From contig NZ_LMGL01000001.1 in the NCBI RefSeq assembly GCF_001427145.1, positions 1,007,241 to 1,071,240 of the forward strand: a stretch of DNA of 64,000 bases, read 5' to 3'. A model generated the notes under the pieces. The model worked only from the letters and a program-made list of their open reading frames with translations. It was not told where the DNA came from and ran no database searches. Made by a program: the position numbers and the translations under genes. The first letter of the stretch is position 1; each line of letters starts with the position of its first letter. Below are positions 54,461 through 62,656 of this stretch, in pieces. Source of the stretch: Microbacterium sp. Root166. Its GTDB lineage: Bacteria; Actinomycetota; Actinomycetes; Actinomycetales; Microbacteriaceae.

Positions 54461-55200
54461 GCCAGCGGTCCCCCGTCGCGGACGTCATAGGCGCGGGTGG
54501 CGTCGTCGGCCGACATCGTCGGCCTGGGGGGTGCGGCCTGCGCGATGACGTGGAAGACGATGTCGGTGCGGCCGATGGTGACGGTGGAGTCCGGCGGCAG
54601 CGGCGCCTCCGAGACCTTGCGTCCGTCGAGCAGGGTGCCGTTTGTGGACTGCAGGTCACGGACCATCGCGCGCTCGCCATCCCACAGGATCTCGACGTGC
54701 TTGCGGCTGGTGCCGGCGTCGGCGATCGTGATGTCGGCGTCGCTGCCGCGGCCGATCACGGTGCGGCCCTTGACGAGCGGATGCCGCTTCCCGGCGATGT
54801 CGACGACACCACGCCACGACACCTTGCCGCCCTGCGCCGTGGTCGACTCGACCCGCAGCGTGCCGGTGGCGATCTGGTCGTCGCGCGACAGCGAGATCGA
54901 GACGGGGCCCGCGAAGGAATAGCCCTGCGCCTTGGCGTGCTTGTGGACGAGGGTGTCGAGCTCGTGCACGAGGGCGTCGCCCATTCCCGACATCCGCTCG
55001 TCATCGGCGGTCGACAGGTGCACGGTGAAGGTGTTCGGCGCGAGGATCCGGTCGCGGCTGACCACCGCCGCCTTCTTGTCGAGCTCGCTGCGCAGGGCGG
55101 AGGCGATCTCGACGGGCTGGATGCCGCTGCGGAAGGTCTTGGCGAACGCGCTGTTCACTGCGCGCTCGAGACCTTTCTCGAAGCTGTCAAGTAGTCCCAC
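54457..55200 (-). CDS. fhaA: FHA-domain protein FhaA with DUF3662 N-terminal domain
   Basis: 247 residues from GTG 55200 with GAGGAG upstream. The N-terminal DUF3662 domain starts 'GLLDSFEKGLERAV' and continues through 'SALRSELDKKAAVVSRDRIL'. The C-terminal FHA domain has 'TVIGRGSDADITI', 'TSRKHVEI' and 'LQSTNGTLLDG'. The mycobacterial protein is much longer because of a central repeat linker, missing here. FhaA binds PknB-phosphorylated MurJ in mycobacteria. It is the first gene of the seven-gene operon. Confidence 0.95.
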   Translation of the reverse strand: MGLLDSFEKGLERAVNSAFAKTFRSGIQPVEIASALRSELDKKAAVVSRDRILAPNTFTVHLSTADDERMSGMGDALVHELDTLVHKHAKAQGYSFAGPVSISLSRDDQIATGTLRVESTTAQGGKVSWRGVVDIAGKRHPLVKGRTVIGRGSDADITIADAGTSRKHVEILWDGERAMVRDLQSTNGTLLDGRKVSEAPLPPDSTVTIGRTDIVFHVIAQAAPPRPTMSADDATRAYDVRDGGPLA

Positions 55201-55358
55201 GGGGCTCCTCGGACGGGGGTAGCCGGATTGGTACATGCTAGTTGCACACTCTGCGCCCAGCATGGACGCTCCACCGAGATTGCCAGGTTCGAGGCCCGTC
55301 TTCTCGCGTGATATCCTCGGGAAGTTGAGTTTCGCGGGATCTTCGGATGCCGCGACTC

Positions 55359-55442
55359 GCGCGAGTGGCGGAATAGGCAGACGCGCTGGCTTCAGGTGCC
55401 AGTGCCCGAAAGGGCGTGGGGGTTCAACTCCCCCCTCGCGCA
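55359..55442 (+). tRNA. tRNA-Leu (CAG anticodon)
   Basis: A class II tRNA with acceptor GCGCGAG/CTCGCGC, anticodon stem CTGGC/GCCAG, loop TTCAGGT and anticodon CAG at 55393-55395, a variable arm GCCCGAAAGGGC, and T-arm GGGGGTTCAACTCCCCC. No CCA is encoded. Confidence 0.98.
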
Positions 55443-55451
55443 CAGAGCGCA

Positions 55452-55485
55452 GAAGAAGGGCCCCGGGATCCGGGGGCCCTTCTTC
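55452..55485. terminator. Bidirectional terminator between tRNA-Leu and the GNAT gene
   Basis: A 13-bp stem (55452-55464 with 55473-55485) with 8-nt loop. CTTCTTCGTTTC follows on the plus strand. It serves tRNA-Leu and the convergent acetyltransferase gene, which ends at 55493. Confidence 0.8.
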
Positions 55486-55492
55486 GTTTCCG

Positions 55493-55984
55493 CTAGATGC
55501 CGTCGAGCGCGGGCACGAGGGTGAAGATGATCTCCTCGACCTCGCGCCCGACACCGGGAGCGAAGTCGACGTTGCGCGACACCTCGGTGAAGCCGACGTG
55601 CGCGAGCACCGCTCTCGAGCCGGCGTTCGCCGTCGCGGCGCGTGCGAAGAGGGGGCGCACCGGCTCACGGGAGATGAGCTGGCGCAGCGCGGCCGTCGCC
55701 ACTCCCCTGCCCCAGGCGTGCCGGGCGATCCAGAAGCTCACCTCGCGGTCTCCGTCGATGGTGAACGCGGCAATGGTCCCAGCGAACCCGCCGTTCTCGG
55801 TGACGACCTGATAGAGGACGTCGGGGTTGGCGCGCTGCCGGGCGACCCAGGCGTCGAAGGCGGCGCGGTCATCGGGGTCCTCGGCGGTGAAGGCCGCCTG
55901 CGCCACGGCCTCGGGGTCGCGCATCATCTCGAAGATCGCGTCGAGGTCGTCGTCGTCGAGATCGCGCAACTCGATGTGGTTCAC
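55493..55984 (-). CDS. GNAT-family N-acetyltransferase
   Basis: 163 residues from GTG 55984; an ATG 30 bp upstream is the alternative. The acetyl-CoA loop is in 'WIARHAWGRGVATAALRQLI' (motif GRGVAT) and the C-terminal 'FARAATANAGSRAVLAHVGFTEV' is the GNAT motif B. It resembles RimJ/RimL-type enzymes. The substrate is unknown. It stands alone and is convergent with tRNA-Leu. Confidence 0.9.
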   Translation of the reverse strand: MNHIELRDLDDDDLDAIFEMMRDPEAVAQAAFTAEDPDDRAAFDAWVARQRANPDVLYQVVTENGGFAGTIAAFTIDGDREVSFWIARHAWGRGVATAALRQLISREPVRPLFARAATANAGSRAVLAHVGFTEVSRNVDFAPGVGREVEEIIFTLVPALDGI

Positions 55985-56159
55985 CGTCCCACCGTACCGA
56001 GGCCCCGGTACCATGGGGATGCCGCGTTTCGGCGTGGCCTATCCGGGGGGATCCGTCGACACCCGGGCTTGGAGCACCGCTCGGCCCGGGTGTGCGATGG
56101 GCCGCGACGACACCGCGCGACGCGTGTGCAACATTTTCGTCACCTTCGGACAACCCCTG

Positions 56160-56187
56160 TTGCGCAGGATTCCTGCACCGTTATTTT
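56160..56187 (+). promoter_or_regulatory. Candidate promoter of the cold-shock gene
   Basis: TTGCGC (56160-56165), a 16-bp spacer and TATTTT (56182-56187), about 50 bp upstream of the ATG. Confidence 0.5.
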
Positions 56188-56237
56188 GGTGGCAACTCGT
56201 GGCATGAGCGCGGGGCAACACGAAAGAACGGCAAGTA

Positions 56238-56444
56238 ATGAGCACGCAGGGCACCGTCAAGTGGTTCAACTCGGAGAAGGGCTTCGGCTTCATCGCTCCC
56301 GATGAAGGCGGCGCAGACGTCTTCGCGCACTACACCGCCATTTCGGCGAGCGGCTACCGCTCCCTGGAAGAGAACCAGCGGGTCGAGTTCGAGATCGCCC
56401 AGGGCCCCAAGGGCCTGCAGGCAGAGGACATCCGCCCCATCTGA
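56238..56444 (+). CDS. Cold-shock protein (CspA family)
   Basis: A 68-residue cold-shock domain with RNP1 KGFGFI and RNP2 'VFAHYTAI' on an OB fold ('[20 protein letters not shown]' at the start). It binds single-stranded RNA/DNA and acts as an RNA chaperone. The 3' end 'EDIRPI' is usual for actinobacteria. It has its own promoter and a leader of roughly 40-50 nt. Confidence 0.96.
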   Translation: MSTQGTVKWFNSEKGFGFIAPDEGGADVFAHYTAISASGYRSLEENQRVEFEIAQGPKGLQAEDIRPI

Positions 56445-56526
56445 CCCAGCAGTCGCGCCGCGGCATCCCTCGCTTGTGCAGGAAGGGTGTCGCGGCGCAG
56501 CGGTATCGCGGCGAGCCCGCGATGGG

Positions 56527-58599
56527 TCAGCCGCGGTCGCCCCGCACCAGGTCGAGCCCGGTGCCGGCGAACTGGCGCAGTGTGGCGTCCGGCAGGAACG
56601 CGCGCGTGAGGCCGGCGCCGATGCGTGCGAGGTCGCTCTCGTCGCGGTAGAGCAGGTACAGCGTCTCGTAACGCGGGTGGAACTTCTCCTTGAAGCGATG
56701 CAGGGACGAGAAGCCGTAGACCGGCTCGAGCATCGTGGCCAGCCGATCCGAGAGCACCGCGATAGCCCCGGCATCCGGCGGGTACTCGTGCGCCAGCGGC
56801 GCACCCGAGAGCGACATGATCTCGGCTCCCTCATCCGAGAACAGTCGCGCCGACGAACCGATGAGGTACTCCATGACCGGGCCGAAGCCGCCCTCGCGGC
56901 GGCGCATGAGGTCCAGCGTCCAGCCGCGGACCCGGTCGTCCCCGGCGTAGACCGGCAGCCACGACAGGAACCCGTCGACATCGCCCGCCGGCGAGATCGC
57001 CAGCGCGAGCCGGACCTCGGGATCCTCGGCCTGCTCGAGCGTTCCGAGCGTGAATCCCATCTCGGGCAGTCCCTTGTCGCCCACCCAGGACTCGGAGATC
57101 GCGCGGAGCTGCTGACGGATGCCCCACGGTTCGTCGCCGAGTCGCGTCATCCGGAACAGCATCTCCTCGCGGCCGGCGCGATTGAGCGAGGTGCGCACCG
57201 CGTTCCACCGCTTGCCGGTGAACTCCAGTCCCGGCAGGTCGACGATCGTGTCGTCCGCGACCACGAGACTCCGCCACCCCTCCGGCACCGCCCGACGAGT
57301 CTCCTCGGCGCAGCTGAAGAAGCACGGCACCAGCCCGGCGAGCTCAGCGGACCGGATGAACTCCCGGACGGACGCGTGACGGGATTCCGGCGGACCGATC
57401 GGGTCCGCCAGGGCAATGGCCGCCCCGGCGTGGCGCTGGAACGCCACGAACCCGGAGGACGTGCGGGCGTAGGCGTTGCCATCCCACGTCGTCATCCACG
57501 AGAGCGTGCCCCCGCCGCCTGAGCGCAGCGCGGCCTTGATGTCGTCGACGGCGGGCGCCGGCGGCTCGCCGAGCTGCGCGCGCCGACGGGCGCGGAAGGC
57601 GCCGCGCACCCATACGAGATAGACGAGGAGTAGCAGCCACATCGCGGACTGGGCCACGGCGACGTTCACATCGCCGATCGGCCCGTCGATCCGGTCGGAA
57701 CCGAGAACGAGCGTGAGGATGCCGAGCAGCGTGCCGGTCACGACGTTGATCGCGCCGAGCACGATCGTCCAGATCCAGGCCCAGCGGCGGCCGCGACGCA
57801 GGCCCGTGGCGAGCAGTGCGATGACGACGACATCGAGGGCGACGTCGAGGATCGATCCGCCCGCTGCTGCGGTGTGACCGAAGGGACCGTCGGTCGCCAC
57901 CAGCAGCGTCAGCAGCTCGACGGCCAGGATCACGAGGACGGCGACGAAGGCGATCAGCCGCTGCTCGCGCACGGTCGTGCGCTGGATGCGGAGCGAGCGG
58001 TCGACGACGAGGATGAGGAGGACGGCGAAGGCGTGCTCGAGGTCGGCGAGCGACCCCCAGAAGAACAGGGTCACGAACGAGAAGCCGAGGAGGACCAGCC
58101 AGCCGCGCACCCGCCACGGCGCCGGAAGCAGTCCGATCGCGGCCGCGATGCCGGCCATCGTGCCGCCCGAGGGCCCGACATCGAGCACCAGAGCCTCGGC
58201 CTGCGCCCACGGCCAGGGCAGCATCGCCGCGAGCCACAGGAAGAGCGCGCTGGCGAAGATCGCGAACAGCTGGCCGATGCCGAAGTAGCCCAGCGCCGCG
58301 AGGGAGCCCCGCCGGTACTCGAGGTACGCGAGGCCGGCGAAGGTGGGGAGCACGAAGAGGTAGACGAGGGGATGATCGACGAAGAACGTGCCCGTGATCG
58401 GCGTCCACCATCGCCCCTCGATGAGGGCGGGAAGCCCGTATGCGACGGAGTCGAAGAGGGGATTCGCGGCGAAAGGAGTCCACAGCCCGCCCCAGATGAG
58501 GCCGGTGAGGAGCAGCGCGGCGATCAGCGACAACGTCACCGGCATCCGCGAGAGCGCGGTCACGACAGCAGGGCGCGCGCGCTGCGGGGCGTCGGTCAT
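56527..58599 (-). CDS. MprF-like membrane protein: rhomboid-like N-terminal part and DUF2156 lysyltransferase domain
   Basis: 690 residues. The N-terminal half has many membrane helices, including rhomboid-like elements ('GTFFVDHPLVYLFVLPTFAG', 'GPSGGTMAGIAAAIGLL' with a GPSGG in the place of the GxSG motif). The C-terminal 300 residues are a DUF2156/phosphatidylglycerol lysyltransferase GNAT-type domain ('FVAFQRHAGAAIALADPIGP', 'GFSSLHRFKEKFHPRYETLYL', cut to FKEKFHPRYE). MprF-type enzymes add lysine to lipid head groups and flip the product. Whether the GPSGG site is catalytic is doubtful. The start codon ATG 58599 begins the first helix. Confidence 0.85.
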   Translation of the reverse strand: MTDAPQRARPAVVTALSRMPVTLSLIAALLLTGLIWGGLWTPFAANPLFDSVAYGLPALIEGRWWTPITGTFFVDHPLVYLFVLPTFAGLAYLEYRRGSLAALGYFGIGQLFAIFASALFLWLAAMLPWPWAQAEALVLDVGPSGGTMAGIAAAIGLLPAPWRVRGWLVLLGFSFVTLFFWGSLADLEHAFAVLLILVVDRSLRIQRTTVREQRLIAFVAVLVILAVELLTLLVATDGPFGHTAAAGGSILDVALDVVVIALLATGLRRGRRWAWIWTIVLGAINVVTGTLLGILTLVLGSDRIDGPIGDVNVAVAQSAMWLLLLVYLVWVRGAFRARRRAQLGEPPAPAVDDIKAALRSGGGGTLSWMTTWDGNAYARTSSGFVAFQRHAGAAIALADPIGPPESRHASVREFIRSAELAGLVPCFFSCAEETRRAVPEGWRSLVVADDTIVDLPGLEFTGKRWNAVRTSLNRAGREEMLFRMTRLGDEPWGIRQQLRAISESWVGDKGLPEMGFTLGTLEQAEDPEVRLALAISPAGDVDGFLSWLPVYAGDDRVRGWTLDLMRRREGGFGPVMEYLIGSSARLFSDEGAEIMSLSGAPLAHEYPPDAGAIAVLSDRLATMLEPVYGFSSLHRFKEKFHPRYETLYLLYRDESDLARIGAGLTRAFLPDATLRQFAGTGLDLVRGDRG

Positions 58600-58624
58600 G
58601 GCTTCACGATAGCGACGCGGTTCG

Positions 58625-59890
58625 TCAGCTCCGGGCGGCCCGGGCGTAGTCCGCGAGGGCCTTGGCGTCCTCGGCATCGCGCATCGCGCGTCGTGCCGCG
58701 TCGAGAGCGGCCACGGGATCCTGGGCCTGCCGTGCGCGGGCCAGTTCGTGCTGCGCCGAGATGAGCCGCGCGCGGGCATCGGCTCCGGCGTGGACGTGGG
58801 CGACGGATGCCTCGGCCCGCGCGATCGCGCCGCGGGCGGCGGCGAGCGTTCCGGGCAGCGCGGTGCGCGCGCCGCGGAGGCGCTGCTGCGCCGAGCGGGC
58901 ATCGCCCACCGCGAGATCGAGCCGGAGGCGCAGGCGCGCGATGCGGTCGACCGACCGCGACGGCCGGCGCGCGGCATCCGCTTCGGTCTTCTGCAGCTCG
59001 GCCTCGATGGCCCGCAGCTCCCCGCCCAGCCGGTCGGCGTCGGCGGCATCGAGGTGCTCGCGCACGACCACGGCCTGCCGGAGGGCGCTGCGCACGGCGT
59101 CGAACTCGCCGGGCAGCGCCTGTGCCGCCTGCACGACGAGCCGGTGAGCCTCTTCGAGGATCCGCGCGTCGGCGGCGGCCTGACGCAGTGCCCGCTCGGC
59201 CGCGGCGACCTCGGCGAGCACGCTGCGCGTGGGATCCGCGGATGCGGCCGCTGCCTGGTCGAGCAGCCGGGCGGCGGTATCCGCCTCGCTCACCGCGGCG
59301 TGCGCAGCGGATGCGGCCGCGCGCCACTCGGACTCATCGAATCGCGCCGACAGCTCCGCCACCAGGGCAGCGGGGTCCCCCATGGTGCCGCGGAGCTCAC
59401 CGAGACGAGCCTGAGCCGCGGCGATCTGATCGACCGCCGACACGTTGGCGGCCACCCAGGCAGCGTGCTGCGCCCGCGCGCCGGCGATGCTCCGGAGGGT
59501 GTCGGTCGCCCGCCGCTGGATGCGCGCGGACACGCGCCGCACCTCCATCGGCGGCGCCTGCGTCGTGGTGAGGCTGCGGTACTCGTCGAAGGACTGGTCG
59601 CGGACGTGCTGCGCGGTCAGTCTCGCGCGGCGGAGGGATGTCGGAGCACCGCCGCCGTAGAGCGCGCCCGACAGGCCGACCTCGAGATCGAGCTCTCCGA
59701 CCGCGTCGTCCAGCTGCACCAGGGCGGCGCCGGCCTGGACCCGGAGCGTCTCCGCCGCCGCGCGTGCTCGCGGGGAACGGCGCGCCCGCCGGATCGCCCA
59801 TGCCGTGATCGCGATGGCCAGCGCCGCGACGCCGAACACGACCAGCGCGGGCACCAGCCACGCGACGATCGTGCCGACGATCTCAGTCAC
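58625..59890 (-). CDS. Membrane-anchored coiled-coil protein, unknown function
   Basis: 421 residues. One N-terminal membrane helix (about 5-32) is followed by nearly 370 residues of Ala/Arg/Glu-rich helix with heptad character ('AELQKTEADAARR', 'LRLRLDLAVGDARSAQQRLR'). An early motif 'LYGGGAPTSLRRARLTAQHVRDQSFDEY' (key YGGG...SLRRARLTAQ) may be conserved. It looks like an envelope-linked scaffold. Overlaps the HAD gene by 8 bp and shares direction with the MprF-like gene, 25 bp away. No family recognised. Confidence 0.8.
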   Translation of the reverse strand: MTEIVGTIVAWLVPALVVFGVAALAIAITAWAIRRARRSPRARAAAETLRVQAGAALVQLDDAVGELDLEVGLSGALYGGGAPTSLRRARLTAQHVRDQSFDEYRSLTTTQAPPMEVRRVSARIQRRATDTLRSIAGARAQHAAWVAANVSAVDQIAAAQARLGELRGTMGDPAALVAELSARFDESEWRAAASAAHAAVSEADTAARLLDQAAAASADPTRSVLAEVAAAERALRQAAADARILEEAHRLVVQAAQALPGEFDAVRSALRQAVVVREHLDAADADRLGGELRAIEAELQKTEADAARRPSRSVDRIARLRLRLDLAVGDARSAQQRLRGARTALPGTLAAARGAIARAEASVAHVHAGADARARLISAQHELARARQAQDPVAALDAARRAMRDAEDAKALADYARAARS

Positions 59891-60566
59891 CGTGCTCCTC
59901 GACCAGCAGCAGACGGCGCAGCTGGTCGACGTCGTCGACGACCGCCTGAGCCCCGTCCGCCTCGTGCGGCCAGCTGAAGCCCCAGCGCACGAAGATCACC
60001 GGGACGCCGTGCTCGGCGCCGCCCTCGACGTCGTGGTGGCGGTCGCCCACCAGGACCGGCCGGCTCGTGTCGACGCCGGCGACCTCCAGGCGCCGCAGCG
60101 ACTCGGCGACGATGTCGGCCTTGGCGCTCAGCGTCTTCTCGTCCTGCGTCGCGCCGACGGTGGCGGTCAGCGACGACGAGAGGTCGAAGTGGTCCATCAG
60201 CGCGACGACCTGGATCTCGGGTTTCGAGCTGGCCGTCGCCTGCGGAATGCCCGCGGCCGCGACATCCCGAACCAGCTCACCGACCCCGTCGAAGAGCCTG
60301 GCGCCGGTCGTGTAGCCGTCCTTCTTGCCCAGCACGCGATAGAACGCGACCGCCTCGGAGGCCTCGGCCGGACTCATGCCGACGTTGACCTGGAACGACT
60401 CGAACATCGGCGGCCCGATCCAGTGGACCAGCTCGCCGCGGGTCGGCGGACGCTTGCCGAAGTGCTCGAGCGCGATCGTCAGGCGGCGGAGGATGCCGTC
60501 GGATGCATCCACGATGGTGCCGTCGACGTCCCAGAGCACACAGGTCCACGGCGATCGTCTCGGCAT
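59883..60566 (-). CDS. HAD-superfamily phosphatase (phosphoglycolate phosphatase-like)
   Basis: 227 residues. Motif I DVDGT places the nucleophile at Asp13 and the acid at Asp15; motif II is 'ATASSKPEIQV'; motif III Lys lies in 'DEKTLSAKADIV'; motif IV is 'VLVGDRHHDVEGG'. A C1-type helical cap lies between motifs I and II. Similar to Gph/PpaX enzymes that clear phosphoglycolate or related phosphates. The exact substrate is open. It overlaps the coiled-coil gene. Confidence 0.92.
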   Translation of the reverse strand: MPRRSPWTCVLWDVDGTIVDASDGILRRLTIALEHFGKRPPTRGELVHWIGPPMFESFQVNVGMSPAEASEAVAFYRVLGKKDGYTTGARLFDGVGELVRDVAAAGIPQATASSKPEIQVVALMDHFDLSSSLTATVGATQDEKTLSAKADIVAESLRRLEVAGVDTSRPVLVGDRHHDVEGGAEHGVPVIFVRWGFSWPHEADGAQAVVDDVDQLRRLLLVEEHGD

Positions 60567-60604
60567 CCTGACAGCCTATTCGCGCGCCGAGTCGGCGGCG
60601 TGCG

Positions 60605-61300
60605 TCAGAAGAGACGCGGGGCGCCGGACTCGATGCCCTTCATGCCGTCGTAGTCCAGCGTCACGCAGCGGATCCCGCGGTCGGCGGCGAGCACCTTGGC
60701 CTGGGGCTTGATCTCCTGCGCGGCGAAGACTCCGGTCACCGGGGCGAGGTGCGGGTCGCGCCCGAGCAGCTCGAGGTAGCGCGTCAGCTGCTCGACACCG
60801 TCGATGTCGCCGCGGCGCTTGACCTCGACGGCGATCGTGCCGCCCGCCGGGTCGCGCAGCAGCAGGTCGACGGGTCCGATCGCGGTGGGGAACTCGCGGC
60901 GCACGAGCGTGAGGCCGTCACCGATGACGTCGACCTGTTCGGCGAGCAGGCGCTGCAGGTCGGCCTCGACGCCGTCCTTCTGCAGCCCGGGGTCGATGCC
61001 GAGCTCGTGGGATGTGTCGTGCAGCACCTCGTAGATGCGCACCAGCAGCGCGTCGCCGGTCTTCGCGTGCGTGACGCGCCAGTGCTCGAGCACGCCGGCC
61101 GAGGCGGACTCCTCATCGGGCACCTCGACGTCGAGCCGGCAGGGCGGGCTCATCCAGTTCAGCGGCTTGTAGGACCCGCCGTCGGAGTGCACGAGCAGAC
61201 TGCCGTCGCCCTTGTGGACGAGCAGGCGGGTGGCCAGGGGGAGATGCGCGGTGAGCCGGCCGGTGTAATCGACGGAGCAGCGGGCGATGACAAGACGCAC
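60605..61300 (-). CDS. nucS: Mismatch endonuclease NucS (EndoMS)
   Basis: 231 residues. The N-terminal domain starts '[21 protein letters not shown]' (key [10 protein letters not shown]). The C-terminal restriction-like nuclease core has '[10 protein letters not shown]', '[21 protein letters not shown]' (catalytic Glu-Val-Lys) and '[16 protein letters not shown]'. NucS carries out non-canonical mismatch repair in actinobacteria, which lack MutS/MutL, and is stimulated by the beta clamp. The C terminus ends 'APRLF', compatible with a clamp-binding tail. Confidence 0.95.
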   Translation of the reverse strand: MRLVIARCSVDYTGRLTAHLPLATRLLVHKGDGSLLVHSDGGSYKPLNWMSPPCRLDVEVPDEESASAGVLEHWRVTHAKTGDALLVRIYEVLHDTSHELGIDPGLQKDGVEADLQRLLAEQVDVIGDGLTLVRREFPTAIGPVDLLLRDPAGGTIAVEVKRRGDIDGVEQLTRYLELLGRDPHLAPVTGVFAAQEIKPQAKVLAADRGIRCVTLDYDGMKGIESGAPRLF

Positions 61301-61339
61301 CCGATGAGCCTAAGCCCGGTGGCGTCGCTCAGCCGACGG

Positions 61340-62575
61340 TCAGTCCTGCGCGTGACCGGCGCCGACGGTGGAGCCGGCGATCGGCTTGGCGGCGCCGGAG
61401 GCGAGACCGGATGCCACGATCAGCGCCACGAGGATGTACAGCGTGTTCAGCAGGCCGATGCTCTCGCTGATGAGGCCGAGCAGCGGCGGGCCGCACAGGA
61501 AGGCGATGTAGCCGATGGTCGCGGCCGCGCTGACGCGCGCCGCCGCCTTGGCCGGGTCATCCGCCGCGGCCGACATGCCCAGCGGGAAGCCGAGCGAGAC
61601 GCCGGCACCCCACAGGGCCGCGCCGACGAAGACGAGCGGGGTGTTCGGCGCGAGGATGAACAGCAGCAGCCCGAGAGCCGCGAGCATCGAGAGCACCCGC
61701 AGGGTGGCGACGCGCCCGAACCGGTCCACGAGGGGCCCGCCGAAGATGCGGACCACGGTCATGCTGACCGAGAACACGGCCAGTCCGAGCGCTCCGACGG
61801 CCGGTGTGGTGCCGTGACCTTCGACCATGCCGAGCGCGAGCCAGTCGTTGGCCCCGCCTTCGGCGAAGGCCATTCCGAGCATGATCACGCCGAGCGCGTA
61901 CGTGCGGGGCTCGCGCCACGCCGACATCGACGTGTGCAGGCGCTCGCGCCAGTGCGGGCGGTCGGCTTCGGCATCCGCATCGCCCGTCAGCTCGCGCGCA
62001 GGCACGTTGGCGAAGGCGGCGAACGCGATGACGACGATGACGACGGCCATCACGGCGGTGTGCACCAGCACGCTCACGCCCCACGCGGCGGCGACGGCGC
62101 CGATGCCCGCGCCGATCACGGTGCCGAAGCTGAAGAAGGCGTGGAACAGCGGCAGGATCGTCTTGCCGGACTGCTTCTCGATCGCCGCACCCTCGACGTT
62201 CATCATGACGTCGACGGCACCGTTGCCCAGTCCGAACATCGCCAAACCGGCCACCACGACGACGAAGCTGCCGGCGAGATCGGTGCCCACGCCGATGAGC
62301 AGGACGCCGACCGCGAAGACGATCATCGCGCCGAGCATGCCCTTGCGGGCGCCGAAGCGGGCGATCACGGGCGTCGAGATCGAGAGTCCGATGATCGACG
62401 CGATGCCGGCACCGAGCAGCATGAGCCCGATCTGGATGTTGTCGATGTCGAGGGTCTCTTTGATGGCCGGAACTCGCGAGGCCCACGTCGCGATCGACAG
62501 GCCGCTGGCCAGGAAGATGGCGAACACCGCAGTGCGCCAACGCACGAGCTGCGAGCGGGTCAGAACGAGTTCCAT
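61340..62575 (-). CDS. Major facilitator superfamily transporter
   Basis: 411 residues, twelve hydrophobic helices, beginning 'MELVLTRSQLVRWRTAVFAIF'-like (N-terminal basic segment then helix 1, 'GLSIATWASRVPAIKE'). The motif A-like loop is 'VIARFGARKGML' and the second half has 'LVDRFGRVATLR'. The 'ATWASRVPAIK' element is typical of the YbjJ-like MFS group. Substrate unknown. Divergent from the LacI gene across a perfect palindrome, so probably regulated by it. Confidence 0.92.
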   Translation of the reverse strand: MELVLTRSQLVRWRTAVFAIFLASGLSIATWASRVPAIKETLDIDNIQIGLMLLGAGIASIIGLSISTPVIARFGARKGMLGAMIVFAVGVLLIGVGTDLAGSFVVVVAGLAMFGLGNGAVDVMMNVEGAAIEKQSGKTILPLFHAFFSFGTVIGAGIGAVAAAWGVSVLVHTAVMAVVIVVIAFAAFANVPARELTGDADAEADRPHWRERLHTSMSAWREPRTYALGVIMLGMAFAEGGANDWLALGMVEGHGTTPAVGALGLAVFSVSMTVVRIFGGPLVDRFGRVATLRVLSMLAALGLLLFILAPNTPLVFVGAALWGAGVSLGFPLGMSAAADDPAKAAARVSAAATIGYIAFLCGPPLLGLISESIGLLNTLYILVALIVASGLASGAAKPIAGSTVGAGHAQD

Positions 62576-62606
62576 GCCGCAAGGGTAACCAACGGATTCC
62601 CCACGT

Positions 62607-62622
62607 GTCGAATCGATTCGAC
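62607..62622. promoter_or_regulatory. LacI-type operator palindrome
   Basis: GTCGAATCGATTCGAC is a perfect 16-bp palindrome in the 81-bp gap between the divergent MFS and LacI-family genes. A central CG and this length fit LacI-family operators, and the position allows control of both genes. Confidence 0.75.
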
Positions 62623-62656
62623 GCCCGCCACGCCATGGCGTTACGATCAGAGGGAC

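Noticed and set aside
60749..62656. Upstream in-frame extension of the LacI-family gene
   Set aside because: It runs antisense to nucS and the MFS gene. The HTH begins directly after the ATG at 62657, which has a ribosome-binding site.
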